A program made the position numbers and the translations under genes. Positions 9,252 through 18,030 of a stretch of 64,000 nucleotides of DNA are shown in pieces (positions within the stretch are counted from its first letter, which is position 1; each line of letters opens with the position of its first letter). Origin of the DNA: Candidatus Nitrospira neomarina (GTDB taxonomy: Bacteria > Nitrospirota > Nitrospiria > Nitrospirales > UBA8639); the NCBI RefSeq assembly GCF_032051675.1, contig NZ_CP116968.1, positions 744,001 through 808,000 on the forward strand. Reading direction: 5' to 3'. Under the pieces are notes generated by a model. It was not told the origin of the DNA, searched no databases, and worked only from the letters and a program-made list of their open reading frames with translations.

Positions 9252-10043
9252 ATGATTCGAGCGATGCATACCGCATCCACAGGCATGTTTGCCCAACAAC
9301 TGAATATTGACACGATTGCGAATAATCTCGCCAATGTGAATACGACAGGGTTTAAACGAAGTCGCGCAGAATTTGCGGATCTTCTTTATCAAATTTCCCG
9401 TTTGCCTGGAGCGAGTGCTTCGAATGTTGGGGTCTTTCCTGTGGGGATGCAGGTCGGATTAGGTGTGAGGCCGGTAACCGTGGCGAAGGAGTATGTCCAA
9501 GGAAGTCTCAAGCAAACCACGAATCCGTTGGATTTGGCGATAGAAGGAGTGGGATTTTTTCAAGTCACACGCCCGGATGGGACCACGATGTATACGCGGG
9601 CTGGATCCTTTAAGCAAGACAGTACGGGTAATGTGGTTTCAGGTGACGGCGATCAGCTCATTCCGAGCATTACCATTCCGTCCGGAGCACTCCAAGTGGA
9701 TATTGGGCAGGATGGAACGGTGTCCGCGTTGCTTCCCGGGGTGTCTCAAGCCACTCAGGTTGGGCAAATTCAGTTGGTGCGATTTGATAATCCGTCCGGT
9801 TTGATTGCGCAGGGCAATAATTTATTTTCAGAGAGTTCCTCCTCAGGTCCTGCACAGCAGGGGACACCAGGCTTTTCAACCGGATTTGGAAATATACAGC
9901 AAGGATTCCTGGAAATATCTAATGTGAATATTGCCGATGAAATGGTCAATATGATCATTGCCCAACGGGCCTATGAACTGAATGCGAAAGCCATTCAGGC
10001 ATCGGACGATATGATGCAGGTTGTTAACGGACTCAGACGTTAG
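9252..10043 (+). CDS. flgG: Flagellar distal rod protein FlgG
   Basis: A 263-residue protein, the usual size for FlgG. It shows the N-terminal rod signature 'LNIDTIANNLANVNTTGFKR', the middle motif 'NPLDLAIEGVGFFQV' with 'TMYTRAGSFKQDSTGNVV', and the C-terminal 'EMVNMIIAQRAYELNAKAIQ'. FlgG forms the distal rod that passes through the P and L rings encoded just downstream. GGGGAG lies nine bases before the ATG. It sits second in the flgFGAHIJ operon. Confidence 0.95.
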   Translation: MIRAMHTASTGMFAQQLNIDTIANNLANVNTTGFKRSRAEFADLLYQISRLPGASASNVGVFPVGMQVGLGVRPVTVAKEYVQGSLKQTTNPLDLAIEGVGFFQVTRPDGTTMYTRAGSFKQDSTGNVVSGDGDQLIPSITIPSGALQVDIGQDGTVSALLPGVSQATQVGQIQLVRFDNPSGLIAQGNNLFSESSSSGPAQQGTPGFSTGFGNIQQGFLEISNVNIADEMVNMIIAQRAYELNAKAIQASDDMMQVVNGLRR

Positions 10044-10054
10044 AGGATAAGATT

Positions 10055-10810
10055 TTGAAGATCATCATAATATTTTTGGGATTGTTCCTGTGCGGGAATG
10101 GATGGGGGACACTTGGAGGAATATCCTGGGCGGAAGTATCAGTTTTATCAACACCTGTTCGTCCGGATAGTCAGTCGTTGGACGGAAAAGATTTTGAACG
10201 GGTGATCCTGGCGGAACTGAAGCGCCGGTATGGACGATCGCAGCACCAGGTGTCGTTTCGGGTATTGTTTCCCAAGCAAGGGGTTGAGGTTCCCAAGGGG
10301 AAAATCCACCTTGAGATTGGAGATTGGTCAGGGGGAGGGAGAACAGGACGACGTGCCTTTCGAGTTGGCATTTTTGTGAATCAGCAATTTCTCCGAACGG
10401 TGAATGTTGTGGGGGAGGTGAAGGCCCAAGTCGAAGTGGCGACACCAATACGCTGGTTGAAACCCAAAGAGGTGGTGACCGGTGAGGATCTGTCTGTGAT
10501 GTTGGTGGATGCCCCTTCACTGACCCATGATTTTATTCTTGATCTTGACGAAGTGATAGGGAAACAGGTCTTACGTCCATTGCCACCAAGACAACCGATT
10601 CGAAAAATCATGTTGGACTATCCGCCGATGATTCATAAAGGCGACCGGGTGATGATTGAAGTCAGGAGTGATGGTTTGCTGGTTCAGACCGTGGGAATAG
10701 CCAAAGCGGCTGGTAAAAAAGGAGAAACCATTCCTGTCAAAAATCAGACATCGGGCCGGGAGGTGTTGGGTACCGTGTTGGCATCGGGACTCGTGGAGGT
10801 TGGATTTTGA
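10055..10810 (+). CDS. flgA: P-ring assembly chaperone FlgA
   Basis: A 251-residue exported protein with a Sec signal peptide (hydrophobic residues about 2-25, ending near 'GGISWA'). The C-terminal half holds the SAF-type domain typical of FlgA ('TPIRWLKPKEVVTGEDL', 'RPLPPRQPIRKIML', 'KNQTSGREVLGTVLASGLVE'). FlgA is a periplasmic chaperone for assembly of FlgI around the rod. Translation appears to start at TTG 10055, with AGAGGA seven bases upstream and the flgG stop just before. Its last bases overlap the start of flgH. Confidence 0.9.
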   Translation: MKIIIIFLGLFLCGNGWGTLGGISWAEVSVLSTPVRPDSQSLDGKDFERVILAELKRRYGRSQHQVSFRVLFPKQGVEVPKGKIHLEIGDWSGGGRTGRRAFRVGIFVNQQFLRTVNVVGEVKAQVEVATPIRWLKPKEVVTGEDLSVMLVDAPSLTHDFILDLDEVIGKQVLRPLPPRQPIRKIMLDYPPMIHKGDRVMIEVRSDGLLVQTVGIAKAAGKKGETIPVKNQTSGREVLGTVLASGLVEVGF

Positions 10811-11508
10811 GCAATGATCTGTTGAGGGCGAAGTCTTGGGTATGGGGAGTCCTGCTGCTGGCGGTCCTGTTTGGGGGGGTCGGATGCGCCAAGGAAAAGA
10901 CGATGAGACAGGTCGAAGCTGAGTCGAATGTTCTGGAAAAGAGTCCGGCATCCTCCATGGGGTCCCTCTGGGACCCGGGGAACGGCCGAGCGTACATGTT
11001 TGAAGATAGGCGAGCGGGGCGAATCGGAGACATTGTCGTCGTGCAAATTGTCGAACAACACAAGGGTTCCAAAAAAGCCAACACGAAAGCAGACCGGGAT
11101 TCCAACCTGTCAGCTGGAGTAAGTGGGGGACTCTTTGGGATTAACACCCTCAGCCAGAAGTTTGCAGAATATTTTAATATTGATGCTGGGACTTCTCATG
11201 AATTTGAGGGCGACGGATCGACGAGCCGGGAAGATACCCTGACGGGCACCATTGCCGCCAATGTCATTGAAGTCTTTCCCAACGGTGACCTCCGGATTCG
11301 GGGGAAACGGGAGGTCACGGTTAATAGTGAAAAGCAAACCATGACCATTAAGGGCATCGTCCGCCGGATCGATCTGGATACGCAGAACATGGTGTTGTCA
11401 TCCAAAGTCGCCGATGCAGAAATTTCTTATACCGGATTAGGAGTGGTGGATGATGTTCAGAGGCCGGGATGGGCTACAAGGATTTTTGACTGGTTGACGC
11501 CGTTTTAA
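10807..11508 (+). CDS. flgH: Flagellar L-ring lipoprotein FlgH
   Basis: A 233-residue lipoprotein. A signal peptide ends in a lipobox-like 'GVGC', so the mature protein would be lipid-anchored to the outer membrane. Family motifs follow: 'SLWDPGNGRAYMFEDRRAGR', 'GDIVVVQIVE', the 'NVIEVFPNGDLRIRGKREV' strand, and 'GIVRRIDLDTQN'. FlgH forms the L ring, the outer-membrane bushing of the rod. The start is TTG 10807, overlapping the flgA stop, with GGAGG seven bases upstream, so translation is probably coupled. Confidence 0.93.
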   Translation: MSNDLLRAKSWVWGVLLLAVLFGGVGCAKEKTMRQVEAESNVLEKSPASSMGSLWDPGNGRAYMFEDRRAGRIGDIVVVQIVEQHKGSKKANTKADRDSNLSAGVSGGLFGINTLSQKFAEYFNIDAGTSHEFEGDGSTSREDTLTGTIAANVIEVFPNGDLRIRGKREVTVNSEKQTMTIKGIVRRIDLDTQNMVLSSKVADAEISYTGLGVVDDVQRPGWATRIFDWLTPF

Positions 11509-11557
11509 ATTATTTGGGGATGAGTTCATATTTTATTTTGATCTAATGGGAGAATGT

Positions 11558-12772
11558 GTGATTCGTCCATCATCTTTTAGAAATGGTAGAAAACCTTCAA
11601 GGAAATCCGGACGAGCATGGGTTTCGGGATGGGGTGTAGTCTTAGTTTTAATCGGCGGATGCCTCATGGTCAGTGCCAGTGCGGTCATTTTACCGGGAGA
11701 AATTCAGGCGGCCCGCATCAAAGATATCGCCTCCATTGAAGGCGTGCGGGAAAACCAGTTAGTCGGGTATGGCTTGATTGTTGGGCTGGACCGGACGGGT
11801 GATTCCGTCGTCGGTGGGCAATTTACGGCGCAAGCCATTATTTCCATGTTGAATACCATGGGGCTCAAACTCAATATTGATCCCATTCAATTGTTAACAA
11901 AAAATACCGCGTCGGTGATGGTGACCGCCAAATTGCCGCCGTTCGCGAGACCCGGCATGAAATTGGATGTGCAGGTCTCCTCCATGGCCAATGCCAAAAG
12001 TTTGCGAGGGGGAACGTTGTTGTTGACCCCGCTGAAAGCAGCCAATCAACAGGTATATGCTGTCGCCCAAGGGCCGCTCTCCACCTCGGGATTTGAAGCT
12101 GGTGCTGGAGGGACCACCGTGAAGAAAAATCAACAATCCGGGGGGATTATTCCTGGTGGAGCGATTGTCGAACGAGCGGTGGATGTGGACATGCAAGCGT
12201 GGGAGAAATTTTCGTTGACCATGCATCAGGCCGATTTCATCACGGCATTGCGGGTGTCTGAAGCCATTAATGCTCATCTTGGGGATGGTGTGGCCTCGGC
12301 TGTCAATTCCGGACAGATTCACGTGGGGATTCCCGAACGGTTCCAGGGCAAGATCGTCCAAATGATTGCTGCGGTTGAAGGGCTGGATGTGAATGTGGAC
12401 GTCCTGGCCAAGGTTGTGGTGAACGAACGAACGGGAACGATTGTCATGGGGGAACATGTCCGGTTGGCGAGGATGGCCATTTCTCATGGCGATCTCACGA
12501 TCAAGGTGGGAACGCAGTTTAATGTCTCTCAACCAGAGAATGGCTTTATTGGGCGGGGAGCACAGGGTGCCGGTAGAACGGTCGTGACTCCTGATGTCCA
12601 AACCGATGTGCAAGAAGAGGATGGTCGAGTCATTCAAGTAGACAGTTCCGTGACGCTTGGGGATTTGGTAAAGGCGTTGAATTCATTGGGTGTGACTCCT
12701 CTCGATTTGGTCGCCGTCCTAACGGCGGCTAAGGCTGCCGGTGCCCTTCAGGCCGACTTGGAGTTGATCTAG
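11558..12772 (+). CDS. flgI: Flagellar P-ring protein FlgI
   Basis: A roughly 404-residue periplasmic P-ring protein. A long basic n-region precedes a signal peptide core ('GVVLVLIGGCLMVSASAV'). The mature part has the highly conserved 'RIKDIASIEGVRENQLVGYG' and 'VGLDRTGDS', then 'VNERTGTIVMGEHVRL' and the closing 'SLGVTPLDLVAVLTAAKAAG'. FlgI subunits form the ring in the peptidoglycan layer with help from FlgA. I favour GTG 11558 because GGGAG lies about five bases upstream; an ATG 12 bases earlier (11546) has no purine-rich site and would add only four residues. flgJ follows. Confidence 0.93.
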   Translation: MIRPSSFRNGRKPSRKSGRAWVSGWGVVLVLIGGCLMVSASAVILPGEIQAARIKDIASIEGVRENQLVGYGLIVGLDRTGDSVVGGQFTAQAIISMLNTMGLKLNIDPIQLLTKNTASVMVTAKLPPFARPGMKLDVQVSSMANAKSLRGGTLLLTPLKAANQQVYAVAQGPLSTSGFEAGAGGTTVKKNQQSGGIIPGGAIVERAVDVDMQAWEKFSLTMHQADFITALRVSEAINAHLGDGVASAVNSGQIHVGIPERFQGKIVQMIAAVEGLDVNVDVLAKVVVNERTGTIVMGEHVRLARMAISHGDLTIKVGTQFNVSQPENGFIGRGAQGAGRTVVTPDVQTDVQEEDGRVIQVDSSVTLGDLVKALNSLGVTPLDLVAVLTAAKAAGALQADLELI

Positions 12773-12829
12773 ACCAGGATCTGAAGAGGACACGGTGAGC
12801 ATGCCTGTCTGGCGGAAAGGATATGGTTT

Positions 12830-13186
12830 ATGAGTGCTGACATGTTCCCTATGGATATGACGGGTCTCTCACACTCCGTCACCACCGGGAGGATAGATAA
12901 GGTGGAAGATTCCGTTCGTCGAGGAGAATTGCGGCGTGCGAGTCAGGAATTCGAATCCTATTTTTTGTCCTATCTGATGAAGGTGATGCGAGAGACGGTC
13001 CCCAAGGGCGAGTTCACAGCCAACCCAATGGGGGAAATGTATTATTCATTTTATGACGAAGAAATTGGCAAGCGTGCCGCTCAAGCGGGAGGGATTGGCC
13101 TTTCTGCGTATGTGTTAGACACGGTGGCCAGAAATGAAGATCTCACGCGTTCTCCCACCTCTGGTCCCCCTTTTTCGAAATCTTAA
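12830..13186 (+). CDS. flgJ: FlgJ rod-capping protein, rod-binding domain only
   Basis: A 118-residue protein corresponding to the N-terminal rod-binding domain of FlgJ ('LRRASQEFESYFLSYLMKVM', 'MGEMYYSFYDEEIGKRAAQA', 'GGIGLSAYVLD'). The muramidase half found in enteric FlgJ is absent, as in many other phyla, so a separate peptidoglycan hydrolase would be needed to let the rod cross the cell wall; none is visible here. AAGGAT precedes the ATG. It closes the flgFGAHIJ operon before a new promoter. Confidence 0.88.
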   Translation: MSADMFPMDMTGLSHSVTTGRIDKVEDSVRRGELRRASQEFESYFLSYLMKVMRETVPKGEFTANPMGEMYYSFYDEEIGKRAAQAGGIGLSAYVLDTVARNEDLTRSPTSGPPFSKS

Positions 13187-13195
13187 GAGGTTCTG

Positions 13196-13223
13196 TAAAG
13201 TTTAACGGCGTTGCTTCCGATAC
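13196..13223 (+). promoter_or_regulatory. Sigma-28 (FliA)-type promoter for flgMNKL
   Basis: TAAAGTTT at 13196-13203 is identical to the enteric sigma-28 -35 box. It is followed after 12 bases by TCCGATAC (13216-13223), close to the GCCGATAA -10 box; spacing is one base longer than the enteric ideal. It lies about 25 bases before the flgM ATG. A FliA promoter on flgM is common and allows late autoregulation. The same -10 core plus CATAC downstream recurs at the flagellin promoter in this window. Confidence 0.65.
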
Positions 13224-13247
13224 ATACAGAGAAGGAGGCAAGAAGCC

Positions 13248-13568
13248 ATGACCATACGGGGCCTTGATCCCAGTGGAGAGCTGGGGAAACTATTTTTTCA
13301 CGTCCAAGCTAAAAACCTTCAAACGCAGGAATCCAGCCCGCCAAACGCCACCCAGCGTCCTTCGTCCGCTGACCCTGTCGATCTTTCCGTTTTGGCCCAG
13401 GAAATACGCGACTATTCCACTCGGGTGGCGCAGGTTCCTGAGCTGAGAGAGGAGAAAATCAGGCGTATTAAGGAGGTATTGGAAGCGGGGGCACAATTGG
13501 CGACCTCAAGTCAGGTGGCTGATGCCTTGACCCGAGAGACGATTCTTAACGAGCTGGGCTTGAAATAA
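13248..13568 (+). CDS. flgM: Anti-sigma-28 factor FlgM
   Basis: A 106-residue protein with a disordered, polar N-terminal half and a C-terminal sigma-binding region ('REEKIRRIKEVLEAGAQL' followed by 'QVADALTRETILNEL'), the usual FlgM pattern of 'KI..IK..I..G' and 'VA..LL'. FlgM holds FliA inactive until the hook is finished and FlgM is exported. AAGGAGG lies about ten bases before the ATG. Position directly before flgN, flgK and flgL fits the standard late-gene operon. Confidence 0.88.
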   Translation: MTIRGLDPSGELGKLFFHVQAKNLQTQESSPPNATQRPSSADPVDLSVLAQEIRDYSTRVAQVPELREEKIRRIKEVLEAGAQLATSSQVADALTRETILNELGLK

Positions 13569-13601
13569 ACACCTGATGCTCAGAAGAGAAATGGCTGACC
13601 G

Positions 13602-14099
13602 ATGATTCATTCCCAATCGGCAACGTGGGAACGATTGCTGGAAATGCTGGCTGAAGCCCAATCGGTGTTTCAGCGGTATGGTGTGTTGCTTTTTCAAGAA
13701 GCCCACAGCCTCCGGATTATGGATCGGCCTAAATTGGTCGAGGTCAACGGTCAGAAGGAACAGGCGCTGGAGACGATGTGTCAGTTGGAACAGCAGGTAG
13801 AGCGTGAGCTTCACCGGTTGGCCGGGTCCGCCGCGTACGAGTCAATTTGGAGTTGGTTGAAAACCGTTCCGGACCCACGGGCACAATTGGCACAAGGAAT
13901 GTTGACGGACCTTCTTCGGCTGGCACATTTGATCCAGGAACAAGGGAAAAAGAATGAAGCCCTGATTCGCCCAATCTATCAAAGGGTCCGTGAGGCAGTT
14001 CAGGTTATGTATACAGGGTTAGGTACCGGACCGGTGTATCAGGGATCCGGAATATTACAGTTTCCTTCGGTTCCGGGCTCGGTCCATCTCCGGGGATAG
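13602..14099 (+). CDS. flgN: FlgN-family chaperone for hook-filament junction proteins
   Basis: A 165-residue helical protein between flgM and flgK, the standard place of flgN. It has a long helix with 'LLEMLAEAQSVFQRYGVLL', a glutamine-rich coiled coil 'VNGQKEQALETMCQLEQQVE' matching the FlgN pattern, and a helical C-terminus. FlgN keeps FlgK and FlgL unfolded and delivers them to the export gate. No strong ribosome-binding site is seen before the ATG. Sequence identity in this family is weak, so the call rests partly on context. Confidence 0.8.
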   Translation: MIHSQSATWERLLEMLAEAQSVFQRYGVLLFQEAHSLRIMDRPKLVEVNGQKEQALETMCQLEQQVERELHRLAGSAAYESIWSWLKTVPDPRAQLAQGMLTDLLRLAHLIQEQGKKNEALIRPIYQRVREAVQVMYTGLGTGPVYQGSGILQFPSVPGSVHLRG

Positions 14100-14106
14100 G
14101 AGTCTT

Positions 14107-15753
14107 ATGGCGGGCATCAGTGACATTTTCAATATCGCGCGTTCCGGAATTCGTGCCAACCAACAAGGGCTCGCCACCACGTCACATAACATCGCCAATA
14201 TTAATACCAAAGGCTATTCCAGACAGGAAGTCGTTCTTGAGACTGCGCGGCCGGCTGAAGGCACGATTGGGAGCGGAGTCCGGGTTGCCGCTATTCGTCA
14301 GTCCGTCGATGATTTCCTGGAAAACCAGTTGACCTCTGTCAATGAGGACCTTGGATCGATAACCGCCAGGAATCATTACTTGGTTCAAGCGGATGGAATT
14401 TTTACCGAAACGGATAATTCCGGACTGTCGTTTAGTCTGACAGAGTTTTTTAATGCGGCTCGGGATTTGGCGACGAATCCGGAAAGTACCATACAGCGGA
14501 CAGTCCTGTTGGCGAAGGGGCAATCCCTCACGGACCAATTTGTGACGGCGGCCCAAGGATTACATCAAATCCGCATGGATGCCGATGGGGAGATTGCCAG
14601 GCATGTCGATACTATTAATGGGTTGGCCACAAAGATTGCCTCTCTGAATGATGTCATTTTTAAGACGGAATCCAGTGGACGTGATGCGCTGGATTTAATG
14701 GATCAACGAAGGGTCCTCATTAATGATTTGGCTGGTTTGGTCAATATTGAGCAGGTGCCTCTGAACGATGGCATCGGCATTAATGTTGGAGGTCAACTCT
14801 TGGTAGCGGGTAATCATGCCAATACGTTGTCGACCGAATCCGACCCGGACAATCCTCCGATGCATGATGTGACATTTGTGCGCAGTGACGGGAGTGAGTT
14901 TTCAATCTCTCACAATATTCATGGAGGACAAATCGGCGGATTACTCGCCCAACGTGATGGGGATATCGTGAAATTTCAAGACCAGGTGGATCGATTGGCC
15001 GCCGTTTTGGTTAATGAATTTAATCAACAGCATCAGGCCGGGTATGGCCTGGATGGCACCACGAATAATAATTTCTTCTCCGCCTTAAATCCTCAAGCTC
15101 CTCTGGCCCATGACCGGAATACGGGAAGTGCTTCCGGCGGTTCGGTCACGATTGCAGATCCTACGCTGGCGACCTTTCAGGAGTATGAGGTGCAGTTTTC
15201 CGGAGCCTCTGCCTATTCAGTGGTCAATACGGCGACGGGTGCGACTGTGACGTCTGGTGTGTATACCTCCGGATCGCCCCTGAGTTTTGATGGGTTAGAT
15301 GTCGTGATCAGCGGCACGCCGGCTGCGGGGGATGTGTTTTATGTCAATGCTCAAAAAGGCGCGGCTCAGCAATTTGGTGTCGCCCTCTCGGATACGGATA
15401 AGATCGCGGCTGCTTCTACGGTCGCAGGGATTCCCGGTAATAACACCAATGCATTGAATCTGGTGGCTATTCATACGAATCGGCACGTGGACCTTGGGAA
15501 TGTGACACTCAATGATTACCACACGATTACGATTGGAGATGTCGGGAGCGCCACCCAGCAATCGACACAGGCGATGCGGAGTAAACAGCTTGAAATTGAT
15601 CAATTGACGGCCCTACGAGAAAGTGTCTCCGGGGTCTCATTGGATGAGGAATTGACCAATCTCCTTAGTTTCCAGCGCTCATTCGAAGCCTCAGCCCGGA
15701 TGATAACGGTAGCGGATGAATTGATGCAGACGATGCTGGCGATGGGTCGCTAA
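14107..15753 (+). CDS. flgK: Hook-filament junction protein FlgK (HAP1)
   Basis: A 548-residue FlgK. The N-terminus has the export and coiled-coil region 'FNIARSGIRANQQGLATTSH' with 'NIANINTKGYSRQ', and the C-terminus has 'EELTNLLSFQRSFEASARMI'. FlgK is the first junction protein on the hook. Residues of about 358-415 form an extra beta-rich module ('SFDGLDVVISGTPAAGDVF') that also occurs in FlgL of this cluster. A purine-rich GGGGATAGGAG precedes the ATG. Confidence 0.95.
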   Translation: MAGISDIFNIARSGIRANQQGLATTSHNIANINTKGYSRQEVVLETARPAEGTIGSGVRVAAIRQSVDDFLENQLTSVNEDLGSITARNHYLVQADGIFTETDNSGLSFSLTEFFNAARDLATNPESTIQRTVLLAKGQSLTDQFVTAAQGLHQIRMDADGEIARHVDTINGLATKIASLNDVIFKTESSGRDALDLMDQRRVLINDLAGLVNIEQVPLNDGIGINVGGQLLVAGNHANTLSTESDPDNPPMHDVTFVRSDGSEFSISHNIHGGQIGGLLAQRDGDIVKFQDQVDRLAAVLVNEFNQQHQAGYGLDGTTNNNFFSALNPQAPLAHDRNTGSASGGSVTIADPTLATFQEYEVQFSGASAYSVVNTATGATVTSGVYTSGSPLSFDGLDVVISGTPAAGDVFYVNAQKGAAQQFGVALSDTDKIAAASTVAGIPGNNTNALNLVAIHTNRHVDLGNVTLNDYHTITIGDVGSATQQSTQAMRSKQLEIDQLTALRESVSGVSLDEELTNLLSFQRSFEASARMITVADELMQTMLAMGR

Positions 15754-15834
15754 CTGTCTTGATGAGGCAACCATCTAAGGGTAAGTCATCATTGATGACC
15801 GGTCGAAGACGGTCGGATAAGGACGAACAATCGT

Positions 15835-16986
15835 ATGCGTGTGACTGATCGTCAACAGGTTGATGCGCTGCTAAGGGCGATTCAAGGTATTCAGCGTAAT
15901 ATCGGGGAACGCCAGGAACAAATTTCTTCGGGAAAGCGGGTGAATCGCCCATCTGATGATCCTGCGGCATCCGAACGGATTAATCAGTTTCGAAATGTTC
16001 TACGGACCACTGAACATCGCTTGAACACGGTCAATGAAGGAATGGGCCGGCTCAATTTATCCGATAGCGTTCTGGAGCAGGCTGGCAATACCGTCCAGCG
16101 GGCGAAAGAACTGGCGTTGAATATGGCGAGCGACACGAATACGTCCGTGGAGCGACGAAATGCGGCTCAGGAAGTTCAGCAACTGATCCTGGGCTTGGCC
16201 GGCATTGCCAATACGCAACTTAATGGACGATTTGTGTTTGCCGGCAGTCAAACAAAAACCGAACCGTTTGTTCCGGGTTCGGCCACGGGATCCGCCGGTA
16301 TCGCCAATGGAGGAGGTGCCAGTGTTGGGGTATCTGTGGCGTCTGCGCCGGCCTTACAACCGGATGCCTATCAAATCCAGTTTACCTCCTCGACACAATT
16401 TGATGTGCTGAATCTGACAACGAATCAGACTGTCTCCTCAGGGAATACTTATGCATCCGGCGCGCCATTCTCGTTTGATGGGTTGGATGTCACCATTTCG
16501 GATGGTGGCGGGCCCCCTGCCACTGGCGATCAATTTTTTGTACGAGTCGGCTATACCTATCAAGGCGATGGTGCGGGGGTGGAGGTGGAAGTTGGTGATG
16601 GTCGGACCGTGGAAAGTAATGTCCCTGGAGACCAAATCTTTTCGGGTCCGACGGTGGATCTATTTCAAAATCTTCAGGATTTTCATCAGGCCTTGGTGAC
16701 CAATGATGTGTCGGGTATTCGAGCGGCCATCGGTCAGTTTGATCCGGCTCTCTCCCAAGTAAACGATGCCAGGGCTACGATCGGTGCCAGAGTCAATCGA
16801 TTGGATACCATCAAAGAGGGTTTAGATCTGTTGAGTGTGAATACGCAAACTCTTCGATCCAATTTTGAGGATGCCGATATCGCCCAGGTGGCTTCTGATT
16901 TGGCTACGCTACAAAACACGCTTGAAGCGTCGATGAGCACACTGGCACGGCAATTTCAGACGAATTTATTAGATTTTATTAAGTAG
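15835..16986 (+). CDS. flgL: Hook-filament junction protein FlgL (HAP3)
   Basis: A 383-residue flagellin-like junction protein. The N-terminus ('RNIGERQEQISSGKRVNRPS', 'DDPAASERI') and C-terminus ('FEDADIAQVASDLATLQNTL', 'LARQFQTNLLDFIK') are typical of FlgL. It carries an inserted module at about residues 176-235 that resembles one in FlgK ('SFDGLDVTIS', 'PATGDQFFVRV'). AAGGACG lies upstream of the ATG. A weak T-rich terminator overlaps the stop, so the flgMNKL transcript probably ends here. Confidence 0.93.
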   Translation: MRVTDRQQVDALLRAIQGIQRNIGERQEQISSGKRVNRPSDDPAASERINQFRNVLRTTEHRLNTVNEGMGRLNLSDSVLEQAGNTVQRAKELALNMASDTNTSVERRNAAQEVQQLILGLAGIANTQLNGRFVFAGSQTKTEPFVPGSATGSAGIANGGGASVGVSVASAPALQPDAYQIQFTSSTQFDVLNLTTNQTVSSGNTYASGAPFSFDGLDVTISDGGGPPATGDQFFVRVGYTYQGDGAGVEVEVGDGRTVESNVPGDQIFSGPTVDLFQNLQDFHQALVTNDVSGIRAAIGQFDPALSQVNDARATIGARVNRLDTIKEGLDLLSVNTQTLRSNFEDADIAQVASDLATLQNTLEASMSTLARQFQTNLLDFIK

Positions 16987-17009
16987 GCCGTGAAGGTCTC
17001 TTTTTTTTT
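16985..17009 (+). terminator. Possible intrinsic terminator after flgL
   Basis: A five-pair stem (16985-16989 with 16995-16999, including one G-U pair) with a five-base loop is followed by nine consecutive T at 17001-17009. The stem is short, so efficiency may be modest, but the T tract is the longest in the neighbourhood and lies exactly at the end of flgL. Confidence 0.45.
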
Positions 17010-17058
17010 ATTGGACTCAATAGTGTCACCCCCGTAATTGAATAGGTACGAAATCTTT

Positions 17059-18030
17059 ATGCGAATTCTTGTTGTTGATGATGATCCTCTCACATTACAT
17101 ATGGTGGTGTATCGATTACGGCAATGGGGCCATGATGTCACTTCCTGCACTGACGGGGATTCGGCATGGAAGGTGTTGGCACGAGGATCCGTGCCGAATG
17201 TGGCGATTGTCGATTGGATCATGCCGGGGCTCAATGGCCCTGAACTGTGTCAAAAAATCCGTGGGAGAACCGATTGTCCCTATGTGTATATTGTCATGTT
17301 GACGGGGCGGAACAATCCTGAGGATCTCATTGCCGGATTGGACGCGGGAGCGGATGATTATCTCACAAAGCCTTTCCATTTAGGTGAATTGGATGCACGG
17401 TTACGAGCAGGGAAGCGAATTGTCGATTTGCAAAATGAATTGATTTCGGCTCGAGAAACCCTTCGGATTCAGGCCATGCAAGATCCCTTGACGCAAATCC
17501 TGAATCATGGCGCCATTGTGGATTCGTTGATGCGGGAAATAGATCGGGCCCATCGGGAGCAGCAACCCTTGAGTCTCATTCTGGCTGATTTGGATGGATT
17601 TAAGAATGTGAATGATTCCTATGGGCATGTTGCGGGGGATCAGGTGCTGATTGAGGTCGCTAGACGGATGCGTTTTTGTTTGCGTTCTTATGATGCTATT
17701 GGCCGATATGGGGGAGAGGAATTTCTCATGGTGTTGCCCAATAGTGATGCGGCCCAGGCCGTGCGGCTCGCTGAACGGATTCGAGTGGCGATTTCCCAGA
17801 AACCCTTTCGCGTTCACAATTCAGATCTAACGGTGACGGTCAGTCAGGGGGTCACGACGTGGACCGATCCCTGTCCAATTCCCATTGATCATTTAATCCA
17901 ATCTGCAGATGGTGTCCTCTATTTAGTCAAAAATAGCGGTCGAAATGGGGTGGAGTTTGCGCAATTTCATGGGCATGCGGATGAGACCTTTTCCCGACTC
18001 ACGAGTTCCCCAACTTCAATAAAGCAATGA
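17059..18030 (+). CDS. Response regulator with diguanylate cyclase (GGDEF) output
   Basis: A 323-residue PleD-like protein. The receiver domain (about 1-120) has 'VDDDP', phospho-acceptor D52 in 'VDWIMPG' and the conserved lysine in 'DYLTKPF'. The GGDEF domain (about 150-315) has 'DLDGFKNVNDSYGHVAGD' and an intact active-site loop GGEEF at 218-222. RSYD at 209-212, five residues upstream, is the RxxD inhibitory I-site, so c-di-GMP feedback is likely. I chose the ATG at 17059; an in-frame TTG at 17038 is possible. It overlaps the next gene, a hybrid kinase, by four bases. The PilZ-like protein near 52 kb could be one receptor for its product. Confidence 0.92.
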   Translation: MRILVVDDDPLTLHMVVYRLRQWGHDVTSCTDGDSAWKVLARGSVPNVAIVDWIMPGLNGPELCQKIRGRTDCPYVYIVMLTGRNNPEDLIAGLDAGADDYLTKPFHLGELDARLRAGKRIVDLQNELISARETLRIQAMQDPLTQILNHGAIVDSLMREIDRAHREQQPLSLILADLDGFKNVNDSYGHVAGDQVLIEVARRMRFCLRSYDAIGRYGGEEFLMVLPNSDAAQAVRLAERIRVAISQKPFRVHNSDLTVTVSQGVTTWTDPCPIPIDHLIQSADGVLYLVKNSGRNGVEFAQFHGHADETFSRLTSSPTSIKQ

